A DNA stretch of 64,000 bases from Granulosicoccaceae bacterium (GTDB lineage Bacteria > Pseudomonadota > Gammaproteobacteria > Granulosicoccales > Granulosicoccaceae): assembly GCA_020629835.1 (NCBI GenBank), contig JAHDCO010000011.1, positions 1 through 64,000 of the forward strand, read 5' to 3'. Within the stretch, counting starts at the first letter, position 1. Each line of letters opens with the position of its first letter. A program made the position numbers and the translations under genes. The notes under the pieces are model-generated. The model was not told the origin of the DNA. It worked only from the letters and a program-made list of their open reading frames with translations, and did no database searches. This document shows, in pieces, positions 25,599 through 35,311 of this stretch.

Positions 25599-27275
25599 AT
25601 GGTTATGCATAATAAGAATACGTTAGGCGCTGTCGCCGCTTGTGCGATGGGTATGTTCGGTTTAACCAGTGCCTTGGCGCAGGAGTCCACAACGCCATCG
25701 TTTGATGAATGGAACGAGGTCACGGCCGTTATTGGTGGGCAGCCATCGCCCGGTGGCACTTACCCATCAACTGTTGCGATCTTGAGAGTATCGAACACCT
25801 TAACGCTGTACGAGCGTCAGTTCTGTGGTGGTACAGCGATCTCTGATAACTACGTATTAACCGCTGCGCACTGCATGTTCACCGGTTTTTCCACATTGGA
25901 TGCCGATGAGATTGTGGTCGCGGGTAATTTTCAAAGCCTGGATAACGACAGCCCGGCTGAGATTCCTGTGGCGCAAATTTTCATTCACCCGTACTACGAT
26001 GACGATGATGAATTCGCGTTACACGATGTGGCCCTGTTGCGCACTAGCGTCCCGCATAACATTCCTGTCGTACCGCTCTTTGGTGGTGATGCCAGAAAGC
26101 TGACGAACCTGACTGCCACTGTGGTCGGTTGGGGTGCTACACAAATCGATCCGCAAGTTATTTATCCGTCGGATCGCTATGAGGCCGATGTACCCATCAC
26201 GGACTTTTCAACCTGCAACAACGTATACCAACGCGGATTGGGTAACGAACATCTTTGTGCAGGATTTCCGCAGGGTGGGGTAGATGCGTGTCAGGGTGAC
26301 AGTGGCGGCCCGCTGTTCGTTACCGAGGATAACCAAACGTACCAAGTGGGTGTGACCAGTTTTGGTGATGGATGTGCGCAGCCTAACGCCTATGGTGTCT
26401 ATGCGAACGTGGAACACTATGAGTCATGGATAAGTCGCATCGTACCCGACCCATCCAGTGGCGAGTCGCTGTACAAAACACCGAGTAACCTTGCGGACAG
26501 TGCCAGTTCATCCTCCAGTAGCGGCGGTGGCCTGGGTGCAGCAAGCCACTTGGGTTTATTGGCGTTGTTGGGTATGGTGTGGCATCGTCGGCGGGGCAAG
26601 CACACAACGTTATGTGCGGCAGCATTTGCCGTTTTATTGACCGGTTGTGCGACTCCGTTTTATCCGCAAAATGCGGTTGCAACCACACTTGATAATGAGT
26701 CTGAACGACAGGAAGCAAACGCCATAAACACGCCAATCACCGTCACCGCATCAGAAGATCACAACGGCTTACCGCAGTTTCTCTCCATAGCGTTATCCGC
26801 TAAGCGAGAGGATGCGCTCGCTATGGCCACCGAACAGTTGGGCGTTGAACCCGCGTGCTCGGGTAAGAAGGTTGCGCCTAAGAACTCTCGTCGTGCCGAC
26901 TATTACGAGCGCTGCGAATTCTCGCCGGTATCCAAGGCATTTAAAGATGGAGAAGTCACCAGCGTGACGCTACATTTGATGAGTGCTCGCGTAGTTCAAA
27001 TCGATGCAGAGATTCAATCAGCGGCCATTGCGGTAGCACCGTTATCCAACTCCCTAGATGACATGCTGGGTGATTCAGAATTTGTATCAGCTAGTATTGA
27101 AGGCACCACCACGTCGGATTTGCCTCAGGCGGTTTACCACTGGACACAAGCCACTAAAGTGGCCTTTGCTCGATTACAGACGCTAGGTGGTGCGGATGTC
27201 GAGGCCTTCCAGTTTAGCCTGCAGCATCCTAAGTTTAGCGGGGTGATCGACGAACTTCCGCCGCTAAGGTTATAG
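25599..27275 (+). CDS. Secreted trypsin-like (S1) protease with GlyGly-CTERM, fused in frame to a lipoprotein
   Basis: The first 300 residues are a standard trypsin-like protease: signal peptide (residues 1-28), VIGG at the activation site, catalytic His in LTAAHC (residue 91), Asp in LHDVALLRT, Ser in CQGDSGGPLF (residue 235). Residues about 300-335 form a GlyGly-CTERM signal (Ser-run, GGG, hydrophobic helix, HRRRGK), the kind cut by rhombosortase in proteins leaving through type II secretion. The frame then continues into CAAAFAVLLTGC, a lipobox with Cys at residue 350, and about 205 more residues of unrecognised sequence. An internal ATG at 26574 would make the second half a free-standing lipoprotein whose signal overlaps the CTERM. 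The start at 25599 was chosen for the signal peptide; 25605 is also possible. Confidence 0.8.
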   Translation: MVMHNKNTLGAVAACAMGMFGLTSALAQESTTPSFDEWNEVTAVIGGQPSPGGTYPSTVAILRVSNTLTLYERQFCGGTAISDNYVLTAAHCMFTGFSTLDADEIVVAGNFQSLDNDSPAEIPVAQIFIHPYYDDDDEFALHDVALLRTSVPHNIPVVPLFGGDARKLTNLTATVVGWGATQIDPQVIYPSDRYEADVPITDFSTCNNVYQRGLGNEHLCAGFPQGGVDACQGDSGGPLFVTEDNQTYQVGVTSFGDGCAQPNAYGVYANVEHYESWISRIVPDPSSGESLYKTPSNLADSASSSSSSGGGLGAASHLGLLALLGMVWHRRRGKHTTLCAAAFAVLLTGCATPFYPQNAVATTLDNESERQEANAINTPITVTASEDHNGLPQFLSIALSAKREDALAMATEQLGVEPACSGKKVAPKNSRRADYYERCEFSPVSKAFKDGEVTSVTLHLMSARVVQIDAEIQSAAIAVAPLSNSLDDMLGDSEFVSASIEGTTTSDLPQAVYHWTQATKVAFARLQTLGGADVEAFQFSLQHPKFSGVIDELPPLRL

Positions 27276-27329
27276 ATTAACGATTCAGAATCTTGGTGCC
27301 TTAAGCCGCAAATCAACAGTAGAACCTGA

Positions 27330-28196
27330 CTAAGGCAGAAAGTTTTCGCGAAGTTCCGCGTGGTGTTTTAACAATGAAGCCACTTTGCCGGCCGGTGTAT
27401 CGTGCAAAGCGGCTTTATCCAAGGCGCTTTTAATAGCCGAGGATGAGTCAACCCACCGTTTGAGTGCATCCAGTGTTTCATTGCTTGGATAGGCGCTTTG
27501 ATATACCGCTAACGCCTCATCGAGCAACTCATCCACATGATCCAGCCGTTTTAAGTTATCCGCCCCGATACGATTGGGTGTCTTGAACGCCACGTGCAAG
27601 TGAGTAGGACGTTCGGCAAGCGAACAGCCGTCAACCAGGACGGCAATTTCCTCATCAGTCTTATCATTTAACCAGCTGATAAACGCAGGTGAATCTTCAA
27701 TGGATTCCCGATGTTCCTGCGTGTTTTGATGCTCGGGTATTTTTGCTAGGTGAACTGTCTCGCCGATATGGGCACGTACTGCATAAATGGGTGTGTTTGA
27801 CGCCCGAATATGCTCGATCTTACGGTACAGCTGCTGACTTGCTGATAAGTACACAAGCGTGGTAGTGAGTAGTAGCTCCGGATCATTGTGCGGTTGTGCA
27901 TCAAGAAACGTGGGCGACATCTCGTGTGCGTGCGCCAACAAACAGCGTTCAATACGTGAACCGATGAATTGGTGATGCACGTAAGCGCCTTGGTCTTCGT
28001 CGTACACCACGAAGCCTACCGTCTCTTCATTGAGTAAGACATACGCCACCCATAGGGTGCCGTAATCTTGTAAGCGGATTTTGCGTTCATGGCCCAAGGA
28101 CGGCGAGCCATGCAACGCGTTCAGTGCAGCGTTTCCCAACCGGCTTGATGGCGACACCACCACCGACGGCCCTAAATAAAGGGTATTCAGAGCCAC
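27330..28196 (-). CDS. Conserved-looking hypothetical protein
   Basis: I do not recognise this 288-residue protein. It has no signal peptide or membrane helix and should be cytoplasmic. It opens with a beta-rich part (LGPSVVVSPSSRLGNAALNALHG, KIRLQDYGTLWVAYVLLNEETVGFVVYDED) and becomes helical and acidic toward the C-terminus (LKRLDHVDELLDEALAVYQSAYPSNETLDALKRWVDSS). It is rich in histidine. It lies 61 bases downstream of phoU in the same direction, so it could be read as the last gene of the pst-phoU transcript. Confidence 0.65.
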   Translation of the reverse strand: MALNTLYLGPSVVVSPSSRLGNAALNALHGSPSLGHERKIRLQDYGTLWVAYVLLNEETVGFVVYDEDQGAYVHHQFIGSRIERCLLAHAHEMSPTFLDAQPHNDPELLLTTTLVYLSASQQLYRKIEHIRASNTPIYAVRAHIGETVHLAKIPEHQNTQEHRESIEDSPAFISWLNDKTDEEIAVLVDGCSLAERPTHLHVAFKTPNRIGADNLKRLDHVDELLDEALAVYQSAYPSNETLDALKRWVDSSSAIKSALDKAALHDTPAGKVASLLKHHAELRENFLP

Positions 28197-28257
28197 GCGT
28201 TAGCGATTCGGTTTGATGGGTGGGTACCTATTGGCTGTCCTCTTTGAAACCAGCGAG

Positions 28258-28980
28258 TCAGGCGTTGGTTTGGCCGTCTTCGGCACCTGCTTCACCAATA
28301 TTGGTATGGCGAATATCACGGCCCTTAACCAAATACACCACGTATTCGCAGATGTTTACCGAGTGATCACCGATGCGTTCCAGTGCACGTGCGCACCACG
28401 TGATCATCAGTAACTCGGTTACCCGTCGAGGGTCTTCCATTAAGTGAGTAGTGAGTAATCGCGATAAATTATCGTATTCAAGATCGATGTCGTCGTCTCG
28501 TTGTGCAACCTTCAAGGCCATATCCGCATCAAGGCGCGCAAACGCATCCAATGAATCGTGCAACATAGACTGCACGAGTCCGCCTAAATGGCGAAGCTCG
28601 CGTCGGTATTCCAACGTACGGTTGCTACCGGACAGTTCAGCAGCAAAGCGCCCCAGTTTTTCCGCTTCATCACCGATACGCTCTAAATCGGTTATCGCTT
28701 TGATGACCGCAACGATTAATCGTAAGTCACTCGCGGTTGGGGCGCGACGTGCCAGCACTTGTATGCATTCTTCGTCAATTTCCACTTCCATGGCGTTGAC
28801 CTGATAATCGGCTTCAGACACCTGAGTGGCTAAATCACCGTCGTTTTCCACCAGTGCGGTAAGCCCGTTGGTGACCTGACGTTCTACCAGCCCGCCCATG
28901 GCGAGTACCTGGTTGCGAATGTCTTCCAGCTCTTGGTTAAATTGCTGGGAGATGTGTTGGTCGAGATGCAGTTTGTCCAT
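28258..28980 (-). CDS. phoU: Phosphate signalling complex protein PhoU
   Basis: PhoU links the Pst transporter to PhoR and keeps the phosphate regulon off when phosphate is plentiful. The 240 residues form the usual two three-helix bundles: QFNQELEDIRNQVLAMGGLVERQV and ALVENDGDLATQVSEADYQVNAMEVEIDEECI in the first, with LIVAVIKAITDLERIGDEAEKLG, and the matching ARALERIGDHSVNICEYVVYLVKG in the second. The E/DRIGD repeats are the metal-binding signatures. It follows pstB by five bases. Confidence 0.97.
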   Translation of the reverse strand: MDKLHLDQHISQQFNQELEDIRNQVLAMGGLVERQVTNGLTALVENDGDLATQVSEADYQVNAMEVEIDEECIQVLARRAPTASDLRLIVAVIKAITDLERIGDEAEKLGRFAAELSGSNRTLEYRRELRHLGGLVQSMLHDSLDAFARLDADMALKVAQRDDDIDLEYDNLSRLLTTHLMEDPRRVTELLMITWCARALERIGDHSVNICEYVVYLVKGRDIRHTNIGEAGAEDGQTNA

Positions 28981-28985
28981 AGTGA

Positions 28986-29807
28986 TTACCCGAATCGTCC
29001 TGTGATGTAGTTTTCGGTCAGTTCGTGGGTGGGATTGGTAAAGATGGTTTTCGTTTCTCCCACTTCAACCAACTTGCCTAAATGGAAATACGCGGTACGT
29101 TGCGACACGCGAGCCGCCTGTTGCATAGAGTGAGTCACGATAGCAATTGCATAGTTTTCGCGCAATTCGTCAATAAGTTCTTCAATTCGCGCTGTGGCGA
29201 TGGGGTCGAGCGCAGAGCAGGGCTCATCCATCAGTATGACTTCCGGGTTTACCGCAATGGTTCGAGCGATGCACAGCCGCTGTTGTTGGCCACCGGATAA
29301 GCTGGTACCCGGTGCATTCAGCCGGTCTTTCACTTCATCAAACAGACCGGCGCGCTGTAAGCTGGATTCGACAATATCGTCCAGTTCGGCTCGATTGTTG
29401 GCCAAACCGTGAATGCGCGGACCGTAGGCTACATTGTCGTAAATGCTCTTGGCAAACGGGTTGGGTTTTTGGAACACCATACCGACGCGCGCCCGAAGCA
29501 TTACGGGGTCTACCGAACTGCTGTACAGGCTATCGCCTTCCAACAGGATGTCCCCGCCGACGCGGCAGCTGGGGATGGTGTCGTTCATGCGATTCATGCA
29601 ACGTAAAAATGTTGATTTGCCACAGCCAGATGGCCCGATCATGGCGATAACTTCGTTTTTACCGATGTCACAAGTGACGTCAAAAATGGCCTGCTTATCG
29701 CCGTAGAACACATCGACGTTCTTAGCTTGCATCTTTGGGTTGTCCACCGTCACACGGCCGACGGTTTCCTTTAATTCTTCGAATGCTTTTTCTGCTGCGC
29801 TAGACAC
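28986..29807 (-). CDS. pstB: Phosphate ABC transporter ATP-binding protein PstB
   Basis: PstB powers high-affinity phosphate import. Walker A is GPSGCGKST, the Q-loop is [14 protein letters not shown], the ABC signature [13 protein letters not shown], Walker [14 protein letters not shown], and the switch His lies in [13 protein letters not shown]. The start is a GTG at 29807; a short N-terminal extension of about 25 residues precedes the conserved [13 protein letters not shown]. It sits between pstA and phoU on the same strand, 72 bases from pstA. Confidence 0.97.
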   Translation of the reverse strand: MSSAAEKAFEELKETVGRVTVDNPKMQAKNVDVFYGDKQAIFDVTCDIGKNEVIAMIGPSGCGKSTFLRCMNRMNDTIPSCRVGGDILLEGDSLYSSSVDPVMLRARVGMVFQKPNPFAKSIYDNVAYGPRIHGLANNRAELDDIVESSLQRAGLFDEVKDRLNAPGTSLSGGQQQRLCIARTIAVNPEVILMDEPCSALDPIATARIEELIDELRENYAIAIVTHSMQQAARVSQRTAYFHLGKLVEVGETKTIFTNPTHELTENYITGRFG

Positions 29808-29879
29808 GAATCTGGTTTTCCTAACTGACGCAAAACGCGCGTCATTTACTTAAAAAGGTTTGGTGAGCTAACAACGTGC

Positions 29880-31193
29880 TTACCAACGACGTTCGAACTT
29901 CTTCCGCAGTAAAACAGCGGTTAAATTCATAACAACTAAAAAGGCCAGCAGCACCAGGATGGCGCCTGAGGTACGTTCAGTAAACGCCCGCTCTGGTGCA
30001 TCGGCCCATAAAAAGACTTGAACCGGTAATACGGTGGCGGGGTCAGTGACGCTGTTCGGAATATCAACAATGAAGGCCACCATACCAATCATCAGAAGCG
30101 GAGCTGTTTCACCCAGCGCTTGTGCCAAGCCGATGATGGTGCCCGTTAAAATGCCAGGCATGGCAAGCGGCAGTACATGATGAGTAACGACTTGTACTGG
30201 CGATGCCCCTAAACCGCGCGCGGCCTCACGTATCGACGGTGGCACCGCTTTCAGCGCAGCACGACTCGAAATGATGATGGTGGGTAGGGTCATCAAACTC
30301 AGCACGATGCCACCGACTACCGGTGCAGAACGCGGTAGCTGCAGATAATTAATAAACACGGCAAGGCCGAGCAATCCAAACACGATGGAGGGGACGGCGG
30401 CCAGGTTATTGATGTTGACTTCAACAATATCGGTGAATTTATTTTGAGGCGCGAATTCTTCTAAGTAAATGGCCGCAGCCACCGCGATCGGGAACGACAA
30501 GACGAACGTGATGAGCAAGGTGTAGGCCGAGCCAATTAATGCGGCGCGAATACCCGCTTGTTCTGCTTCGCGTGAATCCCCGTTGGTGAAGAAAGTGCTG
30601 GCTAAGCGAACATCGGTTTCGCCTGCCTCTTTGAAAGATTGCAGCCAACCCAATTGATCAGTGTTGAGCCGAGTGATTAACGCATCTTTGTTTTTTGCGT
30701 TCTCGCCGGTACGGATGGGTTTGGTCAAATCTTTGTTGCGTTTAAGCAGTGCGTCCGCCTCGTCGTCAGCCAGTAGCCATAACGAGTGGGTTTGACCGAA
30801 GCGACTACGATCTTCCATCATGAAATCGGACAAGGCGTATTCAGCGCCGCTACTGATCAAGCGATACAGATTTCGTTTGTCGCCTCGCTTCGTGACTTCA
30901 GGAAATCGTTCACGCAGGGCCGTTCGGATAGCGCCTAAATAGTTGGCGCGTCTTAATTCGCTGTCTTCTGCATCGGCACTAACGTCCAGCGTTTCTTCGG
31001 TCAGCGTGACGTCCAGTTGTATGTAACTGGCTTTAAATGCCGGGTAGCCTTTGTAAATAATGCTGCCAAGTAGTACGACCAAAAAACTTAAACTGGCAAC
31101 AATGGCAACCACACCGATGCTACGAAACACTTTCTCTTTAAAGTAGCGTTTTTGCAGTGAAGCACGAACTTTTTCGGTGGTGTTGTTACTCAT
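29880..31193 (-). CDS. pstA: Phosphate ABC transporter permease PstA
   Basis: PstA is one of the two membrane subunits of the phosphate importer. A first helix (GVVAIVASLSFLVVLLGSIIY) is followed by a long hydrophilic insert (about residues 50-200), which makes the protein 437 residues, much longer than E. coli PstA (296) but like the larger form found in Pseudomonas-type bacteria. The transport domain carries the EAA loop (SIREAARGLGASPVQVVTHHVLPLAMPGILTG). It overlaps pstC by four bases. Confidence 0.96.
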   Translation of the reverse strand: MSNNTTEKVRASLQKRYFKEKVFRSIGVVAIVASLSFLVVLLGSIIYKGYPAFKASYIQLDVTLTEETLDVSADAEDSELRRANYLGAIRTALRERFPEVTKRGDKRNLYRLISSGAEYALSDFMMEDRSRFGQTHSLWLLADDEADALLKRNKDLTKPIRTGENAKNKDALITRLNTDQLGWLQSFKEAGETDVRLASTFFTNGDSREAEQAGIRAALIGSAYTLLITFVLSFPIAVAAAIYLEEFAPQNKFTDIVEVNINNLAAVPSIVFGLLGLAVFINYLQLPRSAPVVGGIVLSLMTLPTIIISSRAALKAVPPSIREAARGLGASPVQVVTHHVLPLAMPGILTGTIIGLAQALGETAPLLMIGMVAFIVDIPNSVTDPATVLPVQVFLWADAPERAFTERTSGAILVLLAFLVVMNLTAVLLRKKFERRW

Positions 31194-32578
31194 TCGTACT
31201 GCTCCCGATAACGCCTGACCACATACAGCGCGATCACATTTAACACCAAGGTAATTACGAACAACATCAAACCTAACGCGAACGCGGCTAACGTCTTGGT
31301 GCTGTCAAACTCCTGGTCACCCGTTAACAACGTGACGATCTGCACCGTGACGGTAGTAACCGCTTCTAAAGGATTCGCGGTTAAATTGGCGGCAAGCCCT
31401 GCGGCCATTACCACGATCATGGTTTCACCAATCGCTCTTGAAACCGCTAACAGTATGCCGCCAACAATGCCGGGTAGTGCCGCGGGGATAACGACTTTAC
31501 GAATGGTTTCAGAATGCGTAGCGCCTAATCCAAACGATCCATCTCGCATGCTTTGCGGTACGGCAGTGATGACATCATCGGATAACGAGGATACGAACGG
31601 GATGATCATGATGCCCATGACCAGCCCTGCCGCCAGTGCGCTTTCTGAAGCGACAGACAAGCCAACCGCTGATCCGATATCTTTGATCAAAGGAGCAACC
31701 GTGAGCGCAGCGAACACCCCGTACACGACGGTCGGTATGCCCGCTAGCATCTCTAATAACGGCTTCACTATTGCTCGTACACGAGGTGTTGCGTATTCAG
31801 CTAAGTAGATGGCCGACATCAAGCCGAAGGGTACAGCCACCAACATGGCAATAAACGATATGAGTAGGGTACCGGTAAACAGCGGTATGGCCCCGAACGC
31901 ACCGGTTGAGCCTACCTGGTCAGCGCGGATAGCGGTTTGCGGGCTCCAGTTCAAACCGGTGACAAAGTCGATGAGATTAACCTGACTGAAGAACCTCAGA
32001 GATTCAAACAGCACCGAGAGCACAATCCCGACGGTAGTCAGTATGGCAATCGTTGCCGATATAAACAGGAACGATCGAACCACGCTCTCGACACGGTGAC
32101 GCGCGGTCATGTCAGGTGTAATTCGTTTCAGCGCAAACACACCGAGCGCTATCACTGTGCATAGCACCAGGACAAACAAGCCCAGCATGGCGGAGTTTTG
32201 CAAGGAGGCCAATCGCGTGGCAGTTGCTTGCTTGACCGGATCGGTCAAGGACGCGATGTTGTTCGAATCTACCGCGTTGTTGATTTCATTGCGGTATAGG
32301 GCAACGGATTTCTCGCCCAGTTCATGAACTGAATCCGGGATACTGCTGGCCAGCATGCTATCGATAACGGTGGGCTCGAACAGCTTCCAACCCACAATGA
32401 TGGCTAGTGCGGGTAAGGCGCACCAAACAGCGACATAGGCACCGTAGTGCGAGGGCAGGGAATGCATGCCCTGCAGGCCGCCACTCGTCTTCGCAACCGC
32501 AAACGCTTTTTGGCGACCAAACACAAAATACAGAAAAGTCAGCAACAGCGTGACGAGGATGAGATTGGTAACTGACAT
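31190..32578 (-). CDS. pstC: Phosphate ABC transporter permease PstC
   Basis: PstC is the partner membrane subunit of PstA. The 462 residues include an N-terminal helix, a second helix near residue 50, a periplasmic insert (about 75-125) and a C-terminal permease domain with the EAA motif (MRDGSFGLGATHSETIRKVVIPAALPGIVGG) and ISRAIGET-like VSRAIGETMIVVMAAG. Like PstA it is the long form. A stem-loop between pstS and pstC probably reduces its transcription relative to pstS. Confidence 0.96.
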   Translation of the reverse strand: MSVTNLILVTLLLTFLYFVFGRQKAFAVAKTSGGLQGMHSLPSHYGAYVAVWCALPALAIIVGWKLFEPTVIDSMLASSIPDSVHELGEKSVALYRNEINNAVDSNNIASLTDPVKQATATRLASLQNSAMLGLFVLVLCTVIALGVFALKRITPDMTARHRVESVVRSFLFISATIAILTTVGIVLSVLFESLRFFSQVNLIDFVTGLNWSPQTAIRADQVGSTGAFGAIPLFTGTLLISFIAMLVAVPFGLMSAIYLAEYATPRVRAIVKPLLEMLAGIPTVVYGVFAALTVAPLIKDIGSAVGLSVASESALAAGLVMGIMIIPFVSSLSDDVITAVPQSMRDGSFGLGATHSETIRKVVIPAALPGIVGGILLAVSRAIGETMIVVMAAGLAANLTANPLEAVTTVTVQIVTLLTGDQEFDSTKTLAAFALGLMLFVITLVLNVIALYVVRRYREQYE

Positions 32579-32636
32579 AGGCTAATGGGCGCGAGAAACA
32601 GTGCTGCTCAACTATACCGATCCAACAGCAAATAAT

Positions 32637-32672
32637 GTAAAAGCCGGCCAGAGTTTTAAACCCTGACCGGCT
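32637..32672 (-). terminator. Stem-loop after pstS, probable partial terminator
   Basis: On the minus strand AGCCGG and CAG arms (32672-32663) pair with CTG and CCGGCT (32651-32642), with one A/C internal mismatch, followed by TTTTA. It lies between pstS and pstC, where a leaky terminator would let the binding protein be made in excess over the membrane parts. Confidence 0.65.
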
Positions 32673-32737
32673 GAGTTGAACACAAGTTGATCCACCGAGG
32701 TTGCGCCTATGGTGGATCTATTGTTGTGTCAAAACCT

Positions 32738-33772
32738 TTAGTTGATACCCGCTAAGGTTGTCATCGCGTTGACCGCTGCAGCCGCTTCAACACGAGCTTC
32801 CTCGCCCAGTGGAATCATGCCTTTGTCGGCGAGGTAACCGTCATCACCCCAGGTTCTCTCTGCAGTGAATTCAGCGACGTACTCGGCGATGCCAGGTACC
32901 GTTCCAACGTGCTGCTTCTTAACGTAGAAGTACAAAGGACGTGAAATGGGGTAATCGCCATCAGCGATCGCATCGAATTCTGCCGCGACACCGTCAACCA
33001 TTGAGCTTTGCACCAAATCGCTGTTCTGCTCCAGGAAGCTGTATCCGAAGATGCCCAGTGCGTCAGGATTTGCTTGTAGCTTTTGAACGATTAAGTTGTC
33101 ATTCTCACCGGCTTCAACGTAGCGACCGTCTTCACGCATGGTGTGGCAAGCGGCCTGGAAGTCTTTCTTTTCCATCGAATCGATGAAACCGAAGGTGCTG
33201 CAACCGCCTTCCATAGCAAGCTCTGCGAACGCATCACGTGTACCGGATGTTGGCGGTGGGCCCAGCACTTCAATTTCAATTGCAGGCAGCTCTGGGTTGA
33301 CTTCTGACCACATGGAGTACGGGTTAGCAACCAACGTTTCACTGCCATCCGGGTTAGGAACGTCTTTAGCCAATGCTAAGTAGATGTCAGTCAGCGACAC
33401 ATCCATCTGCTGCGCTTCAACCGAGTTTGCGAAGGCGATGCCGTCGAAACCGATCAACACTTCAACAACGTCAGTAACACCATTTTCCTGACACATCTCG
33501 AATTCACTCGCTTTCATACGGCGAGAAGAGTTGGTGATATCAGGTGTGTCTACACCGATGCCGGTGCAAAATAATTTCATGCCACCACCTGAACCCGTGG
33601 ATTCAATGGTAGGCGTTGAGAAATCGGTGCTTTTTCCGAACTTTTCAGCAACGACAGTTGCGAACGGAAAAACCGTTGAGCTACCAACAATGCTGATGTA
33701 GTCACGAGCTTGAGCCGCTTGTGACACAGTCAGTGCCAGTACAGACGCAGTTAACAAAATACGCTTAGACAT
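32738..33772 (-). CDS. pstS: Phosphate-binding periplasmic protein PstS
   Basis: PstS captures phosphate for the PstCAB importer. A signal peptide (MSKRILLTASVLALTVSQAA, cut near AQA/RD) precedes the binding-protein fold: ISIVGSSTVFPFA, IESTGSGGGMKLFC, TNSSRRMK, and PPPTSGTRDAF with the phosphate-contacting Ser/Arg/Asp residues. It is a soluble periplasmic form with no lipobox. A Pho box and -10 element lie 52 bases upstream, so it is the most directly phosphate-controlled gene here. Confidence 0.97.
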   Translation of the reverse strand: MSKRILLTASVLALTVSQAAQARDYISIVGSSTVFPFATVVAEKFGKSTDFSTPTIESTGSGGGMKLFCTGIGVDTPDITNSSRRMKASEFEMCQENGVTDVVEVLIGFDGIAFANSVEAQQMDVSLTDIYLALAKDVPNPDGSETLVANPYSMWSEVNPELPAIEIEVLGPPPTSGTRDAFAELAMEGGCSTFGFIDSMEKKDFQAACHTMREDGRYVEAGENDNLIVQKLQANPDALGIFGYSFLEQNSDLVQSSMVDGVAAEFDAIADGDYPISRPLYFYVKKQHVGTVPGIAEYVAEFTAERTWGDDGYLADKGMIPLGEEARVEAAAAVNAMTTLAGIN

Positions 33773-33824
33773 GTAGGAAAAATCCGTAGTGATTGATTAC
33801 GTGGGCGCATTATCGGAGCCGAAT

Positions 33825-33842
33825 ATGACACGAACGTTACAC
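33825..33842 (-). promoter_or_regulatory. Pho box of the pst promoter
   Basis: On the minus strand the site reads GTGTAAC-GTTC-GTGTCAT, two 7-base direct half-sites with a 4-base spacer. Ten bases further on is GATAAT (33814-33809), a five-of-six match to the -10 consensus, at the spacing expected for PhoB-activated promoters. The pstS start codon is at 33772. Confidence 0.75.
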
Positions 33843-33884
33843 AACGAACCTTTTCTTCCAAGCGTTGAATTTACGTGAGGCGCT

Positions 33885-35252
33885 TCAGAAACTGACAGCT
33901 TCTTTGCTCAAAAATTCAACACGTTGCGGTGGGAAACGCACGGTGAAAACAGAGCCTTCACCGGGTACGCTGTCAATAAGCAGAAGCCCACCATGACGTT
34001 GTGCGATATGTTTCACAATCGCTAAGCCCAAACCGGTGCCTCCGCTTTCCCGGGCTCTGGCTCGGTCCACGCGATAAAACCGTTCACTGAGTCGCGGTAA
34101 ATGCCGTGCTTCAATGCCAATGCCGTTATCACTCACCGATAGATACCCACCTGCGAGCTCAACGCCGGCTGCACCGGCGCCCAGATTGGCCGTATCGTCA
34201 AACAACGATTCCTGTTGCCACACCACCGTGATAACCGCGCCTTCGCCTGAATATTTAACCGCGTTTTGCAACAGGTTCTGCACCACGCTGTAGAGGTCGT
34301 CGTAATGACCTCGCAAGGCGAGTGTTTCGTCCACATGCAATTGCCAATCGTGCGGCTGAATGGCCGTTTTACTGAGGTCGGTAACCAAATTCTGGATAAG
34401 CTCCGACATATTCACCAGCTCACCGTCGTTCGGGTCGAGTGGGTTGCTTTCCAATCGGGACAGTTGCAGCAGTTTTTCGACGATGTGCATCATGCGATCG
34501 CTTTGTTCGTCGATTTTCGTTAACGAGTTTTTGTGCGAGGCGCTCAGCGTGGGGTCGTCGAGCAAAATTTCTGTGTAACCGTGTATGACCGTCAGCGGCG
34601 TTCGAAGCTCGTGGCTGACGTCATCCACAAAGTCTTTACGCATTTCCCTAAGTCGGATGCGTTGGGTGACATCGCGCGCCACCAGCACACTCATGCCTCG
34701 CCCGGAAGGTACTCGGCGAAACGCCAGCATGAGCTTGGGATCTTTAGGCGCGGTCAATTCGATCTCCGCGCCTGAGTCATTGGCTTGAAGGAAGGCCAAA
34801 AAATCTGGGTCGCGAATCAAGTTGTCGATTCGATTGCCACGATCCCGTTCACTGTGAATATCCAAGAGCTTTCTGGCGGCGACGTTGGCCCAGCGAATAA
34901 CGTTGTTTTTGTCGATAACCACCGTGGCATCGGGCAGCTCAGACGCTAAGTTATTAAATTGGGCAAGCGTGCGCTTGTAGCGATTCTTTTGCTTACGGCT
35001 GTAGGTTTTTTCGCGGTGCGTCAGCCGAACAATATCGTCCATCAGGCCAACGGTAGGGGGCGCCGATCGTTTCGCGCCGCCGTCTTCTAACCAGCTGACG
35101 ATTTTGGCGATTCGGGCGAGTAGCCAGGCAATGTAGACCACAGCGCTCAACAGCAGAATCTGTAACGGATAACCCAGCAACCAACCCGCTGCACCGACAA
35201 GCAGGGCACCGGTAATCAGCCACCAAATTTCTTCGCGCCAGGAATCAGGCAT
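33885..35252 (-). CDS. phoR: Phosphate regulon sensor histidine kinase PhoR
   Basis: PhoR phosphorylates PhoB when phosphate is scarce. Two membrane helices at the N-terminus (about residues 9-45) have almost no periplasmic loop between them, as in known PhoR. A PAS domain follows (LPDATVVIDKNNVIRWANVAARKLL), then the phosphoacceptor His in FVDDVSHELRTPLTVIHG and an ATPase domain (N box LLQNAVKYSGEG, G1 DNGIGIEARHLPRLSERFYRVD, G2 GTGLGLAIVKHI). It lies 59 bases downstream of phoB and transcription runs in the same direction. Confidence 0.96.
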   Translation of the reverse strand: MPDSWREEIWWLITGALLVGAAGWLLGYPLQILLLSAVVYIAWLLARIAKIVSWLEDGGAKRSAPPTVGLMDDIVRLTHREKTYSRKQKNRYKRTLAQFNNLASELPDATVVIDKNNVIRWANVAARKLLDIHSERDRGNRIDNLIRDPDFLAFLQANDSGAEIELTAPKDPKLMLAFRRVPSGRGMSVLVARDVTQRIRLREMRKDFVDDVSHELRTPLTVIHGYTEILLDDPTLSASHKNSLTKIDEQSDRMMHIVEKLLQLSRLESNPLDPNDGELVNMSELIQNLVTDLSKTAIQPHDWQLHVDETLALRGHYDDLYSVVQNLLQNAVKYSGEGAVITVVWQQESLFDDTANLGAGAAGVELAGGYLSVSDNGIGIEARHLPRLSERFYRVDRARARESGGTGLGLAIVKHIAQRHGGLLLIDSVPGEGSVFTVRFPPQRVEFLSKEAVSF

Positions 35253-35311
35253 GCGATCGGAGCACCCACTAAAGACCGCGACATGATAACGAAGTTGTAA
35301 GCTGGAAGGTG

